Below are positions 1-8,508 of a stretch of 20,663 nt of DNA, in pieces. Both the position numbers and the translations under genes were made by a program. Within the stretch, counting starts at the first letter, position 1, and each line of letters begins with the position of its first letter. The stretch comes from JBGOUJ01 sp041477005 (GTDB lineage Bacteria; Acidobacteriota; Terriglobia; Bryobacterales; JACQDG01), in assembly GCA_041477005.1 (NCBI GenBank), contig JBGOUJ010000058.1:1-20663 (forward strand). The letters are read 5' to 3'. A model generated the notes under the pieces. That model was given only the letters and a program-made list of their open reading frames with translations. It searched no databases and was not told the DNA's origin.

Positions 1-123
1 AGTCCCCAAGCAGCCCCGCGAATCTCCTCCGGCAAGAGCCAGACGCCAACCTCTTCATTTCTACGCACCTAATGGAGTCTCGGAGTGCCTTGTGCGAAGT
101 TCCTGGGTAAACCGACGCCAAGC

Positions 124-153
124 TTGACATTTAGGCCGCTTTTGGCGTATCAC
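124..153 (+). promoter_or_regulatory. Candidate sigma-70-type promoter for the TonB-dependent receptor
   Basis: A perfect -35 hexamer TTGACA lies at 124-129 and a weaker -10 (TATCAC, 4 of 6 matches) at 148-153, with an 18-bp spacer. Transcription would start near 160 and give a leader of about 23 nt that contains the strong ribosome binding site GGAGG at 171-175, seven bases before the ATG at 183. The upstream 120 bases show no recognisable gene. This is a motif match only. Confidence 0.4.
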
Positions 154-182
154 CAAATCAACACGCGAAGGGAGGTCTGCAA

Positions 183-3100
183 ATGCTTTGCTCTGGTGGG
201 AGACGAGTCTACTTGCCGATGGCCTTGCTGGCCACGGTGCTTCCCCTGGCCGCTCAGGTCGAGCGGGCGACGATTTTGGGAACCATCACCGATAACTCCG
301 GCTCGGTGGTTCCGGGCGCGACCGTCACGGTGATCAACGCGGGCACCCAGGAGAAACGGGTCGCCAAGAGCGGTGATCGCGGCGACTACGAGGTGCAGGC
401 GCTGAACATCGGCGCCTACGAAGTGTGGGTCGAGCAGCCGGGCTTCCAGAAAGAAGTCGTCTCCGGGATCGTCCTGGTGGTGAACCAGCGGGCCCGCATT
501 GACGTCCGGCTGCAGATCGGCGCGGTGACGCAAGAGCTAACCGTGCAGGCGGTGGCGACGCTGGTGCAAACCGATGACGCGACGGTCGGCCAGCTCATCG
601 ACGAGCGCAAGATCACCGAGCTGCCCATTCCCGCCAACCGCAACATGTTCCGCCTGGCGCTGCTGAGCGGTGGGATGAGCCGCGGGCCGGCCTCCTCGGT
701 AACCACTTCCGGCTTCGGCGCCGGCTTCGGTGTCGCCGCCATGGGCCAGAAGGTCCACAACAACTGGATCACACTGGATGGCGCGCCGCTGCGAACGGCC
801 ATCCACGGGGTGGTGCGCATGCGGCCGTCAGTCGAGGCGCTCCAGGAGTTCAAGGTCGAGTCCGGATTCTACTCGGCCGAATTCGGCACGGAGAGCGGCG
901 CCCAGATTATCTCCGCCATTCGCCCGGGATCGAACCAGTTTCACGGAACCGTGTTCGAGTTCCTTCGCAACGAGAAGATCGACGCGCGGAACTTTTTCGA
1001 AAACCCGCTGTCACCGAAAAAGCCTCTGCGACGGAACAATTTCGGCGCCGTGATCAGCGGCCGCATCATTCCCGACAAGCTGTTCTTCACCACCAACTAC
1101 GAGGGCTTCATCGAGCGGCGCGCCAGCCAGGCTTTCGCGGTCTACCCCACACAGCGCATGCTGGCGGGCGATCTGACCGAGCCGTTCTTCCACACCGGCA
1201 AGAACGCCAGTGCCGCGCTCACGCCCATCCTGGATCTGTCCAGCGGCAAGCCGTTCCCCAACAACCAGATTCCGGCCAGCCGGATCGCGCCCCAGTCCCA
1301 GAAGCTGATGCAGTTCTTCCCTGCGCCCAACTTCGGCCCGGCGCAATTCGACGGCACGAACAACTTCACCGGTACATCGCGGACCAATACCGACGATCAC
1401 CAGGGCTTTGCGCGCATCGACTACAACCTCAGCACGCAAGACCGCCTTTTCGGACGATATGGCATCGAGAACATCGCCGGGTTTGCCGCCCCTGTCAACC
1501 CGAATCCATTCTTCGGCCAGCAGCAACCCAAGCGCCAGCAGAACCTGATCCTGACCTACATCCGGATCGTCTCTCCCACGAAGTTGAACGAGCTCAGCGT
1601 CTCCTACAATCGCGACCTGTTCGGGACGCTCGATTCCATCAGCGGCTCGAACTTTAACATCGCGCGGGACCTGCTGATCCCCGGCCTGGCCAACGACCCG
1701 TTCACCACCGGCGTGCCCTCCATCAGCATCACCGGAGTCAGCGGCTTTGGCAACGCGGCGCCCAATACCATCTGGGATGAGAATCGCCGGGTGGCCGACA
1801 CCTTCTCGTTCAGCCACGGCGCGCACTCCATGAAGGTGGGGGCGGACTTCCAGCACGTCCTGCTGCGCCGGCAGACGTTCACTCTGGTGACGGGGGCCTT
1901 CGATTTCAACGGCATCCACTCGGGCCAGGGACTGAGCACGGCGGACCGCCCCACCCTGTCCTGGGCTGACTTTCTGCTGGACGAGCCGGACCAGGTGCGC
2001 GAGGCCGTCACAGCGCTGCCGGGCATCCGTCCCGGCGAGCAATTCACCCGAATGTTCGCCTGGCGCCTGCAGAGCTTCTTCACCGACGACTGGAAGGTGT
2101 TGCCGAACCTGACGCTGAATATCGGCTTGCGGTGGGAGTTAAACGCGCCGATCCGGGACATTCGCGGCCTGACGCCCAACTTCGACTTCACCACGGGTCA
2201 AATTTATCCGCCGGCGGGCAGTTCGGGCAATCTCTATCACTGGGACCATCACGACTTTGCGCCCCGCTTCGGCTTGGCCTGGCGGCCTTTCGGAGGCAGC
2301 ACGACGGTCGTCCGCGCTTCCTACGGCGTCTTCTACAACGTGAACATGTGGAACAACCTGACGGTGATGACGATCAACCCGCCGTTCAACGTCAGTATCA
2401 ACCAGTTGAACAACGCCGGGCAGGTGCTCGTCCGCATGTCGAACGCCAACCAGGCGACCAACGTCTCCGGCACGGCGACGCCGGAGGTGCTGGGCGTGCC
2501 GGCCGACTACGGTTTGGGCAACGCCCAGCAGTGGACCTTCAATATCCAGCGCTCCCTGCCGCGCAACATGTTCTTCGAGATCGGCTACGTGGGATCGAAG
2601 TCCACCCATTTCGACCGGCCCGCCGAATACAACCTCATCAACGCGCTGGCCGGTCAAACCACGCGCGCCTTGCCGCAGTGGGGCGATATCGAGTTCATCG
2701 ACACCGACGCCTCCGGCAACTATCATGCCCTGATTACCAAGATCGAGAAGCGTTTCTCGCAGGGGCTGACGTTCCTGGGCACCTACACCTGGTCGAAGAC
2801 CATGTTCGACTCGTTTGCCGGCAACGGCGCCGACCGGCTGAACAACCCCTTCAACCAGCATTTGGAAAGAGGGCTCGCCGAAACCGACCAGCGGCATCGC
2901 GTGACGGCATCGTTTCTCTACGAGTTGCCGTTCTTCCGCGGGCAGCACGGGCTGGTCGGCCACGTTCTGGGCGGCTGGCAGACCAACGGAGTTTTGACCT
3001 TGGAGACCGGGTTGCCGTTCTATGTCACCCAGAGCCAGGCGCCGGTCGGCGACGGCTGCCCCCGCTGCACCCGCCGACCCGACCGCATCGCCGACGGGAA

Positions 3101-3413
3101 GCTGTCGTCAGATCAGCGCAGCCTCGGTCGCTGGTTCGACACTACGGCGTTCGCCCTGGCTGTAAACCACTACGGCAACGCCGGCCGGAACATCCTGGTC
3201 GCGCCGGGCCTGACGAGCCTCGATTTTTCGCTGTTCAAGAACTTCCGCGTCACCGAGGCCAAGCGCGTGCAGTTCCGGTGGGAGATGTATAACTCGACCA
3301 ACACTCCGCCCTTCAACCCGCCGGGAAATGTCCTCGGCACCGGCACCTTCGGCCAAGTGACCGCCGCCGGCCTGGGCCGCGAGATGCAGTTTGGGCTGCG
3401 GTTTGAATTCTAG
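183..3413 (+). CDS. TonB-dependent receptor with N-terminal carboxypeptidase-regulatory-like domain (Oar-like)
   Basis: This is a predicted outer-membrane beta-barrel of 1076 residues that would import a large substrate (unknown; in this group often glycans or other polymers) using TonB energy. Residues 1-24/25 form a signal peptide: basic RR, then a hydrophobic core ending LPLAAQ. Residues about 27-120 are a carboxypeptidase-regulatory-like beta-sandwich, with GSVVPGATVTV near its start. A plug region follows (about 125-260), with the typical SAEFGTESGAQI and FHGTVFEFLRN stretches, and the rest is barrel ending in aromatic RFEF, as outer-membrane proteins do. The start is supported by GGAGG at 171-175. 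The gene stands alone: the next gene, ffh, is unrelated. No SusD-like partner is visible. The family assignment is firm; the substrate cannot be told from the sequence. Confidence 0.93.
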   Translation: MLCSGGRRVYLPMALLATVLPLAAQVERATILGTITDNSGSVVPGATVTVINAGTQEKRVAKSGDRGDYEVQALNIGAYEVWVEQPGFQKEVVSGIVLVVNQRARIDVRLQIGAVTQELTVQAVATLVQTDDATVGQLIDERKITELPIPANRNMFRLALLSGGMSRGPASSVTTSGFGAGFGVAAMGQKVHNNWITLDGAPLRTAIHGVVRMRPSVEALQEFKVESGFYSAEFGTESGAQIISAIRPGSNQFHGTVFEFLRNEKIDARNFFENPLSPKKPLRRNNFGAVISGRIIPDKLFFTTNYEGFIERRASQAFAVYPTQRMLAGDLTEPFFHTGKNASAALTPILDLSSGKPFPNNQIPASRIAPQSQKLMQFFPAPNFGPAQFDGTNNFTGTSRTNTDDHQGFARIDYNLSTQDRLFGRYGIENIAGFAAPVNPNPFFGQQQPKRQQNLILTYIRIVSPTKLNELSVSYNRDLFGTLDSISGSNFNIARDLLIPGLANDPFTTGVPSISITGVSGFGNAAPNTIWDENRRVADTFSFSHGAHSMKVGADFQHVLLRRQTFTLVTGAFDFNGIHSGQGLSTADRPTLSWADFLLDEPDQVREAVTALPGIRPGEQFTRMFAWRLQSFFTDDWKVLPNLTLNIGLRWELNAPIRDIRGLTPNFDFTTGQIYPPAGSSGNLYHWDHHDFAPRFGLAWRPFGGSTTVVRASYGVFYNVNMWNNLTVMTINPPFNVSINQLNNAGQVLVRMSNANQATNVSGTATPEVLGVPADYGLGNAQQWTFNIQRSLPRNMFFEIGYVGSKSTHFDRPAEYNLINALAGQTTRALPQWGDIEFIDTDASGNYHALITKIEKRFSQGLTFLGTYTWSKTMFDSFAGNGADRLNNPFNQHLERGLAETDQRHRVTASFLYELPFFRGQHGLVGHVLGGWQTNGVLTLETGLPFYVTQSQAPVGDGCPRCTRRPDRIADGKLSSDQRSLGRWFDTTAFALAVNHYGNAGRNILVAPGLTSLDFSLFKNFRVTEAKRVQFRWEMYNSTNTPPFNPPGNVLGTGTFGQVTAAGLGREMQFGLRFEF

Positions 3414-3418
3414 AGTCT

Positions 3419-3486
3419 GGAACCGCAGATAAATGCAGAGGAACGCAGATAAGACCAGGTCTTCATCGGCATTCATCGGCGGTTTC
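3419..3486. repeat. Decamer-based inverted repeat, copy 1
   Basis: Three degenerate 10-nt units (AACCGCAGAT, AAATGCAGAG, GAACGCAGAT) are followed by inverted units (ATCGGCATTC, ATCGGCGGTT), so the outer parts can pair imperfectly as a stem-loop. The element starts six bases after the receptor stop codon. It has the same architecture as the better preserved copy at 17736-17815. It could act as a transcript-end structure for the receptor gene, but it has no T-tract. It appears to be a dispersed intergenic repeat. Confidence 0.6.
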
Positions 3487-3497
3487 GATTACGGGTC

Positions 3498-3506
3498 TGA
3501 TACAAT
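3498..3506 (+). promoter_or_regulatory. Extended -10 promoter element upstream of ffh
   Basis: TGATACAAT matches the extended -10 pattern TGnTAtAAT in all but one base. No convincing -35 hexamer is found, which is acceptable for extended -10 promoters. The expected start point is about 3513-3515, exactly where the leader hairpin begins. No other promoter-like element was seen between the receptor and ffh, so this probably drives ffh and perhaps rpsP. Confidence 0.5.
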
Positions 3507-3514
3507 ATCTATTC

Positions 3515-3561
3515 GGCTTCAGGAGGCGCGTGTCTCGCTGCTGACCCACGTCCCTGAAGCC
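3515..3561 (+). promoter_or_regulatory. Perfect 9-bp hairpin in the ffh 5' leader
   Basis: GGCTTCAGG at 3515-3523 is perfectly complementary to CCTGAAGCC at 3553-3561. Inside, CGTG (3529-3532) can pair with CACG (3547-3550), leaving a loop of about 14 nt. The hairpin would sit at the very 5' end of a transcript from the extended -10 element. The 5' arm includes AGGAGG (3521-3526), a strong ribosome-binding-like sequence that is too far from the ffh ATG (3579) to serve it. It precedes a possible five-codon leader frame, GTG TCT CGC TGC TGA, at 3530-3544. The conserved SRP RNA core (GGUCAGG / GGAAGCAG) is absent, so it is not called ffs. Confidence 0.45.
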
Positions 3562-3578
3562 TTTGCGTTTCGGCCCTC

Positions 3579-4922
<1,344 letters not shown>

Positions 4923-4945
4923 TCACTTTTCAACAAGGAGAGAGA

Positions 4946-5191
4946 ATGCTGGCAATTCGCCTGGCCCGCACCGGCGCCAAGAAAAAACCCCGCTACCGGG
5001 TGGTGGTGATCGAGAAGGAGCGCGCTCGCAACGGCCGCTTCCTGGAAATCCTCGGCCACTACAACCCCACCGCTGATCCCATCGATCTGAGCCTGAACAA
5101 AGAGCGGGTGCAGTACTGGATCGGCAAGGGCGCTCAACCCTCGTCGACCGTCACGCGGCTGATGGTCAAGTCCGCCGCCGGCGCCGCGTAG
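4946..5191 (+). CDS. rpsP: Ribosomal protein bS16
   Basis: bS16 is a small-subunit protein that binds 16S rRNA and is needed early in 30S assembly. The 81 residues match the family's usual length, and the N-terminal stretch MLAIRLARTGAKKKPRYR with the later IEILG-like and YNP segments is characteristic (here FLEILGHYNPTADP). The start is fixed by AAGGAG at 4935-4940, five bases before the ATG. The gene lies 23 nt after ffh and heads the usual rpsP-khpA-rimM-trmD-rplS series. An unusually long gap of 185 nt follows before khpA. Confidence 0.97.
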   Translation: MLAIRLARTGAKKKPRYRVVVIEKERARNGRFLEILGHYNPTADPIDLSLNKERVQYWIGKGAQPSSTVTRLMVKSAAGAA

Positions 5192-5376
5192 CTGGAGCCG
5201 GAGGCCCCCGGGCGCCACCCGCCCGGCGCACTTAGGATATAATTGTATGAGGGGCTGGATTTCGCTCTTCAAAGGAGGGCTGGGGGGTACTGCTAGAGAG
5301 GCACGTCTGGGCGCACGTTACGGCAGCAAAAACCTAGGCCGAGGGAAGGAAGTGCTCTCGGCAGCGGAGGCGCAAG
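5192..5376 (+). promoter_or_regulatory. Long rpsP-khpA spacer with a perfect -10 hexamer
   Basis: The spacer is 185 nt inside an otherwise compact cluster. A GC-only inverted repeat CCGGGC/GCCCGG (5208-5213, 5221-5226) follows rpsP without a T-tract. TATAAT at 5238-5243 is a perfect -10, but no -35 or TGn extension is seen. AAAGGAGGG at 5271-5279 looks like a ribosome binding site but no ATG, GTG or TTG follows at a usable distance. GCCGAG (5338-5343) and CTCGGC (5357-5362) can pair just before the khpA ribosome binding site. The region may hold an internal promoter and a structured leader for khpA and the genes after it. Confidence 0.35.
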
Positions 5377-5607
5377 ATGAGAGAGTTGATCGAGCAGATT
5401 GCCAAGGCTCTGGTCGATAGCCCCGAGGAAGTTTCGGTTCAGGCGGTGGAAGGGCAGCAGGTGACGGTGCTGGAGCTCCGAGTCGCCCCCGGAGATCTGG
5501 GTAAGGTCATTGGAAAGCAGGGGCGGACAGCGCGGTCGATACGAACCATCTTGGGCGCCGCCGGGATGAAGCTGAAAAAGCGCTTCACGCTGGAAATACT
5601 GGAATAG
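5377..5607 (+). CDS. khpA: KH-domain RNA-binding protein KhpA
   Basis: KhpA is a 76-residue single KH-domain protein that binds RNA, usually as a dimer with KhpB/Jag, and affects cell division and envelope functions in the species studied. The GxxG loop is GKQG at 46-49, within VIGKQGRTARSIR, and the length is typical. GGAGG at 5366-5370, six bases upstream, supports the start. Its stop codon overlaps the rimM start by one base, which suggests translational coupling. Placement between rpsP and rimM is the standard location of this gene in many phyla. Confidence 0.95.
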   Translation: MRELIEQIAKALVDSPEEVSVQAVEGQQVTVLELRVAPGDLGKVIGKQGRTARSIRTILGAAGMKLKKRFTLEILE

Positions 5608-6140
5608 TGCCGGAGCCCGCAAGCGAAGGCCGCTTCGTCACGGTGGCCCGGTTGGTGCGGCCGCAGGGCAACCGCGGAGAACTGGTGGCCGAGATGGAGA
5701 GCGACGACGCCGGCATCTTCAAGCTGTTCCCCGAGGTCCAGCTCTGGGATGGCGGCTCGCGGCGCGAAGCGGTTCACGTCCGCAACACTTGGCCTCATAA
5801 AAACCGGCTGATTCTCAAGTTCGACGGTATCGATACGATCGACCAGGCCCGGCGCGTGGCCGGTTGGCAGGTGCAGATCCCGGCAGAGCAGCGGCCCCCG
5901 GCGCCGGCCGGGCGTTTTTATGTGGACGACCTCATCGGCTGCGCGGTTGTGGAGCGGCGATCGGGCCGGCGCTTGGGCGAGGTGAGCGGGCTGGTGGAAA
6001 CCGGCGCTGTGCCGCTGGTGGAGGTGAAGGCCGGGAATCGGGAGATCCTGATCCCGTTTGCCTGGTCGATCTGCGTGGAAGTGGATCCGGAGCAGCGGGT
6101 GATCCGCGTGGAGCTGCCCGAGGGGCTGGAGGAATTGTGA
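5607..6140 (+). CDS. rimM: Ribosome maturation factor RimM
   Basis: RimM assists late maturation of the 30S head region by binding uS19 and 16S rRNA. The 177 residues comprise an N-terminal RimM barrel (about 8-90, with VRPQGNRGELV) and a C-terminal PRC-barrel (about 100-175, beginning FYVDDLIGCAV and containing ILIPFAW). The start is GTG at 5607, overlapping the last base of the khpA stop codon; this start leaves the usual short lead before FVTVARLVRPQG. The TGA at 6138-6140 overlaps the GTG of trmD, so khpA, rimM and trmD are probably translated together. Confidence 0.95.
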   Translation: MPEPASEGRFVTVARLVRPQGNRGELVAEMESDDAGIFKLFPEVQLWDGGSRREAVHVRNTWPHKNRLILKFDGIDTIDQARRVAGWQVQIPAEQRPPAPAGRFYVDDLIGCAVVERRSGRRLGEVSGLVETGAVPLVEVKAGNREILIPFAWSICVEVDPEQRVIRVELPEGLEEL

Positions 6141-6976
6141 TTTTTCACCTCGTCACCATCTTCCCCGGCTTCTTCACCGGCCCGCTGGACTACGGAGTGG
6201 TGGCCCGGGCGCGCGAGAGCGGCACGATCTCGGTCCGGATCTGGGATCTGCGGGAGTTCACCTCGGATCGGCATCGGACGGTCGATGACCGGCCGTTCGG
6301 CGGCGGCGAGGGAATGCTGCTGAAGATCGAGCCGATCTTTCTGGCGCTCGAAAAGATCCGCGCCGGGGCGGCGGGCCGCCCGCGTGTGGTTCTGCTTTCG
6401 GCGCAGGGGCGGCTCTTCGACCAGCCGGCGGCCCGGCGTCTGGCGGCCTGCGAAGAGCTGGTGCTGATCTGCGGGCGCTATGAAGGCGTGGATGAGCGCG
6501 TGGCCGAGCACCTGGCCGACGAAGAGATTTCGATCGGCAGCTTCGTCCTGAGCGGAGGCGAGCTGGCGGCGGCGATGGTGCTGGACGCGACGGCACGGCT
6601 GGTTCCGGGCGTGCTAGGAAACGAGGCGAGCGCCCAGGTCGAGTCGTTTGCGACCACAGAAGAAGAGGCGATCGGCATTCTCGATTGCCCGCAATACACG
6701 CGGCCGGCGGAGTTCGGCGGCTGGCGGGCGCCCGAAAGTTTTCTGGGCGGCAACCACGAGCAGATCCGGCGCTGGCGTCGCCGAGCCGCTATCGAGAAGA
6801 CATGCCGCAATCGCCCCGACCTACTCGAACGGGCGCGGCTAAGCGAGGAAGATAAGGAATTTTTGGAAGCGGCCAGCGGCCAGCCACCAGCTATCAGCGA
6901 TCAGCCACTAGCTGTCAGCGATCAGCTATCAGCCGTCAGCAAGCCCGGGCGGATGGTAGCCGATGCTGATGACTGA
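6137..6976 (+). CDS. trmD: tRNA (guanine-N1-)-methyltransferase TrmD
   Basis: TrmD methylates G37 of tRNAs that have a G next to the anticodon, which prevents +1 frameshifting. The start is GTG at 6137 in a GTGA overlap with the rimM stop, with GGAGG at 6128-6132. Trefoil-knot S-adenosylmethionine-binding motifs are GRYEGVDER (113-121), SIGSFVLSGGEL (132-143) and LDCPQYTRP (182-190). The enzyme proper ends near residue 244; the family is usually about 230-250 residues, while this one has 279. The extra tail (about 247-268) is the translation of a heptamer DNA repeat and shows a seven-residue period (PPAISDQ, PLAVSDQ, LSAVSKP). It is probably disordered and not needed for catalysis. Confidence 0.95.
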   Translation: MIFHLVTIFPGFFTGPLDYGVVARARESGTISVRIWDLREFTSDRHRTVDDRPFGGGEGMLLKIEPIFLALEKIRAGAAGRPRVVLLSAQGRLFDQPAARRLAACEELVLICGRYEGVDERVAEHLADEEISIGSFVLSGGELAAAMVLDATARLVPGVLGNEASAQVESFATTEEEAIGILDCPQYTRPAEFGGWRAPESFLGGNHEQIRRWRRRAAIEKTCRNRPDLLERARLSEEDKEFLEAASGQPPAISDQPLAVSDQLSAVSKPGRMVADADD

Positions 6977-7084
6977 AAGCTAATAGCTGGTTGCCGATGG
7001 CTGGCGGACTGATAGCTGGTTGCTGACGGCTGGTGGCTGATAGCTGATGGCTGTCGGCTGTCGGCTGGTTGCTGACGGCTGATT
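6875..7084. repeat. Heptamer repeat array in two opposed blocks (trmD 3' end to rplS)
   Basis: The left block (6875-6940) has nine units of the pattern AGCNNNC/T (for example AGCTATC, AGCGATC, AGCCGTC). The right block (6979-7084) has fifteen units in the opposite orientation (GCTGATA, GCTGACG, GCTGGTT, GCTGTCG and similar), with one 8-nt unit at 7007-7014. The 38-nt spacer holds the trmD stop codon at 6974-6976. The blocks are largely complementary, so RNA or single-stranded DNA could fold into a long imperfect stem ending just before the rplS ribosome binding site. Because 7 and 3 have no common factor, the left block yields a 7-residue peptide period in TrmD. Confidence 0.85.
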
Positions 7085-7100
7085 CTCTAAGGGGTGTGCC

Positions 7101-7448
7101 ATGATTGACCGATCTCTACAGACCATTTTCGATCGCAAGAAGCGTTCCGATATACCCGACATCAACCCGGGCGACACGGTCCGGGTGTTCGTGAAGATCA
7201 AGGAAGGCGACAAGGAGCGCTTGCAGGCGTTCGAGGGCACGCTCATCGCTCGCAAGAACAAGGGACTCGGCGAGACCATCACCGTGCGGAAGGTCAGCTT
7301 CGGCCAGGGTGTGGAGCGCATCTTTCCCCTTCATTCCAACGTCATCGATCACATCGACATGGTTCGCACCGGACGCGTCCGCCGCGCCAAGCTATACTAT
7401 CTGCGGGGACGAAAGGGCAAAGCGGCCCGGTTGCGAGAGCGGGAGTAA
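7101..7448 (+). CDS. rplS: Ribosomal protein bL19
   Basis: bL19 is a large-subunit protein located at the 30S-50S interface. The 115 residues are the usual length, with the typical PGDTVRVFVKIKEGDKERLQ, FEGTLIARKNKG and ERIFPLHS segments and a basic end (KLYYLRGRKGKAARLRERE). TAAGGGGTG at 7088-7096 serves as the ribosome binding site. The gene is separated from trmD by a heptamer repeat block that may form a strong structure directly upstream, so expression relative to trmD could be affected. rnhB follows at once. Confidence 0.97.
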   Translation: MIDRSLQTIFDRKKRSDIPDINPGDTVRVFVKIKEGDKERLQAFEGTLIARKNKGLGETITVRKVSFGQGVERIFPLHSNVIDHIDMVRTGRVRRAKLYYLRGRKGKAARLRERE

Positions 7449-7501
7449 GGCTGCGTTGCACGCGCCAATTCGAGAGCGGCGCCTGGCGGCGGGGCTACCG
7501 G

Positions 7502-8110
7502 ATGGTGGCCGGCGTCGATGAAGTGGGGCGCGGCGCCCTGTTCGGGCCGGTGGTCGCCGCGGCGGTGATTCTCGATCCCCAGCGGCGGATTCCGGGCTTG
7601 AACGACAGCAAGCAGCTCGATCCGGCGCGCCGCGAGGAACTGGCTGCATGCATTCGCGAGCAAGCCTTGGCGATCGGGGTGGCCGCTGTGGACGCCGCCC
7701 GCATCGACCAGATGAACATCTACCAGGCCAGCCGCCTGGCCATGCGCCGGGCCGTAGAAGCGCTCGCGCCCGCGCCCGACTTCCTGCTGATCGACGCCCT
7801 GCAACTGGATCTCGACCTCCCGCAGAAATGCCTGATCAAGGGCGACTGCCGCAGCGCCTCCATTGCCGCCGCGTCGATCATCGCCAAGGTCGAGCGCGAC
7901 GGCTGGATCGAAACCTGGGACCCGGTGTTTCCCGGCTACGGCCTGGCCGGCCACAAGGGTTACGCCACACCCGACCACCTCGACGCCCTGGCGCGCCAGG
8001 GCCCCTCCCCGCTCCATCGCCGGAGCTTTTGTCCCGTCGCCGCCGTCTCGCTATTTCCCTCCGACCAGGCGCCCCAGAATCTGGAGCTGTTCGATGACCA
8101 GCCCGAATAG
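7502..8110 (+). CDS. rnhB: Ribonuclease HII
   Basis: RNase HII cuts RNA in RNA-DNA hybrids and removes single ribonucleotides from DNA. Counting from the ATG at 7502 (202 residues), the four metal-binding acidic residues are D6 and E7 (in GVDEVGRG), D98 (LLIDAL) and D115 (KGDCRS), followed by SIAAASIIAKVERD and the FPGYGLAGHKGY segment. The start is uncertain: the frame stays open upstream and encodes a plausible family N-terminus (LRCTRQFESGAWRRGYR) from 7451, but the only candidate there is CTG at 7451, which has GGGAG at 7441-7445 five bases before it. The ATG at 7502 has only a poor ribosome binding site. The gene follows rplS directly, a common arrangement. Confidence 0.93.
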   Translation: MVAGVDEVGRGALFGPVVAAAVILDPQRRIPGLNDSKQLDPARREELAACIREQALAIGVAAVDAARIDQMNIYQASRLAMRRAVEALAPAPDFLLIDALQLDLDLPQKCLIKGDCRSASIAAASIIAKVERDGWIETWDPVFPGYGLAGHKGYATPDHLDALARQGPSPLHRRSFCPVAAVSLFPSDQAPQNLELFDDQPE

Positions 8111-8387
8111 CCTGCTCACCGAAGACTCGCAATCGCCTCCGCCGCGCCGGGTGAAGCTGTGGCGACGGATTCAAACGGTCATTTTCATACTGTTCTGCCT
8201 GGAGATGGGCCTGGTGCTGATGCTGTTCCCTTGGTCGTCGATGTGGGACCGCAATTACTTTTTCACCCTGGCCCCCCACTGGGCGCGCCTCTTTTCCAGC
8301 AGCTACCTGCGCGGCGCTATTAGTGGGGTTGGGGTGGTCAACGTGTGGATCGCCATTTCCGAGGCCTGGCGGCTGCGGTCGGCATAA
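8094..8387 (+). CDS. Small two-helix membrane protein of unknown function
   Basis: The protein has 97 residues, starting at the ATG at 8094 with GGAG at 8083-8086. The start overlaps the rnhB 3' end by 17 nt in another frame, which suggests coupling. A proline- and arginine-rich N-terminus (PPPRRVKLWRR) precedes a hydrophobic segment at about 27-46 (TVIFILFCLEMGLVLMLFPW), a polar stretch with several aromatic residues, and a second hydrophobic segment at about 70-90. The basic side is N-terminal, so both ends are probably cytoplasmic. I recognise no catalytic motif. It is the last gene of the translation block and likely cotranscribed with rnhB. Confidence 0.75.
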   Translation: MTSPNSLLTEDSQSPPPRRVKLWRRIQTVIFILFCLEMGLVLMLFPWSSMWDRNYFFTLAPHWARLFSSSYLRGAISGVGVVNVWIAISEAWRLRSA

Positions 8388-8508
8388 GCGAGGCTACGGA
8401 CTCGCCGCCAAGCAAATCACCCGAACAAGGGACGTTCGGTAAATGGGGCTCCCAGGCCGTTCAAGGGTGATAAATTCCTCCGGGGAAGGTCCGAATCATT
8501 CGGCGGGG
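8388..8508. other. Convergent intergenic region with two short palindromes
   Basis: This lies between the ends of a plus-strand and a minus-strand gene. CCGAAC (8421-8426) pairs with GTTCGG (8434-8439) across seven bases, and CCGAATCATTCGG at 8491-8503 is a near-perfect palindrome. Either could help end transcription from both sides, but neither is followed by a T-tract, so they are not called intrinsic terminators. Confidence 0.3.

Noticed and set aside
1..58. Short minus-strand frame at the left edge beginning MKRLASGSCRRRF
   Set aside because: Fewer than 20 codons are visible before the window edge, with no ribosome binding site, so it cannot be distinguished from chance.
1011..2042. 343-codon minus-strand open frame inside the receptor gene
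   Set aside because: It lies entirely within a clear plus-strand coding region, has composition typical of a GC-rich shadow frame and no recognisable motifs. The same holds for long opposite-strand frames inside argG, argH and hemA.
3515..3561. Hairpin upstream of ffh as the SRP RNA gene ffs
   Set aside because: It is too short, and the conserved SRP RNA helix-8 sequences (GGUCAGG and GGAAGCAG with a GGAA loop) are missing.
5247..5420. 57-codon frame between rpsP and khpA
   Set aside because: It starts three bases after a -10 hexamer with no ribosome binding site, overlaps khpA in another frame and resembles no protein I know; probably chance in GC-rich DNA.
8421..8503. Two palindromes in the convergent gap as intrinsic terminators
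   Set aside because: Stems are only 5-6 bp and no T-tract follows on either strand.
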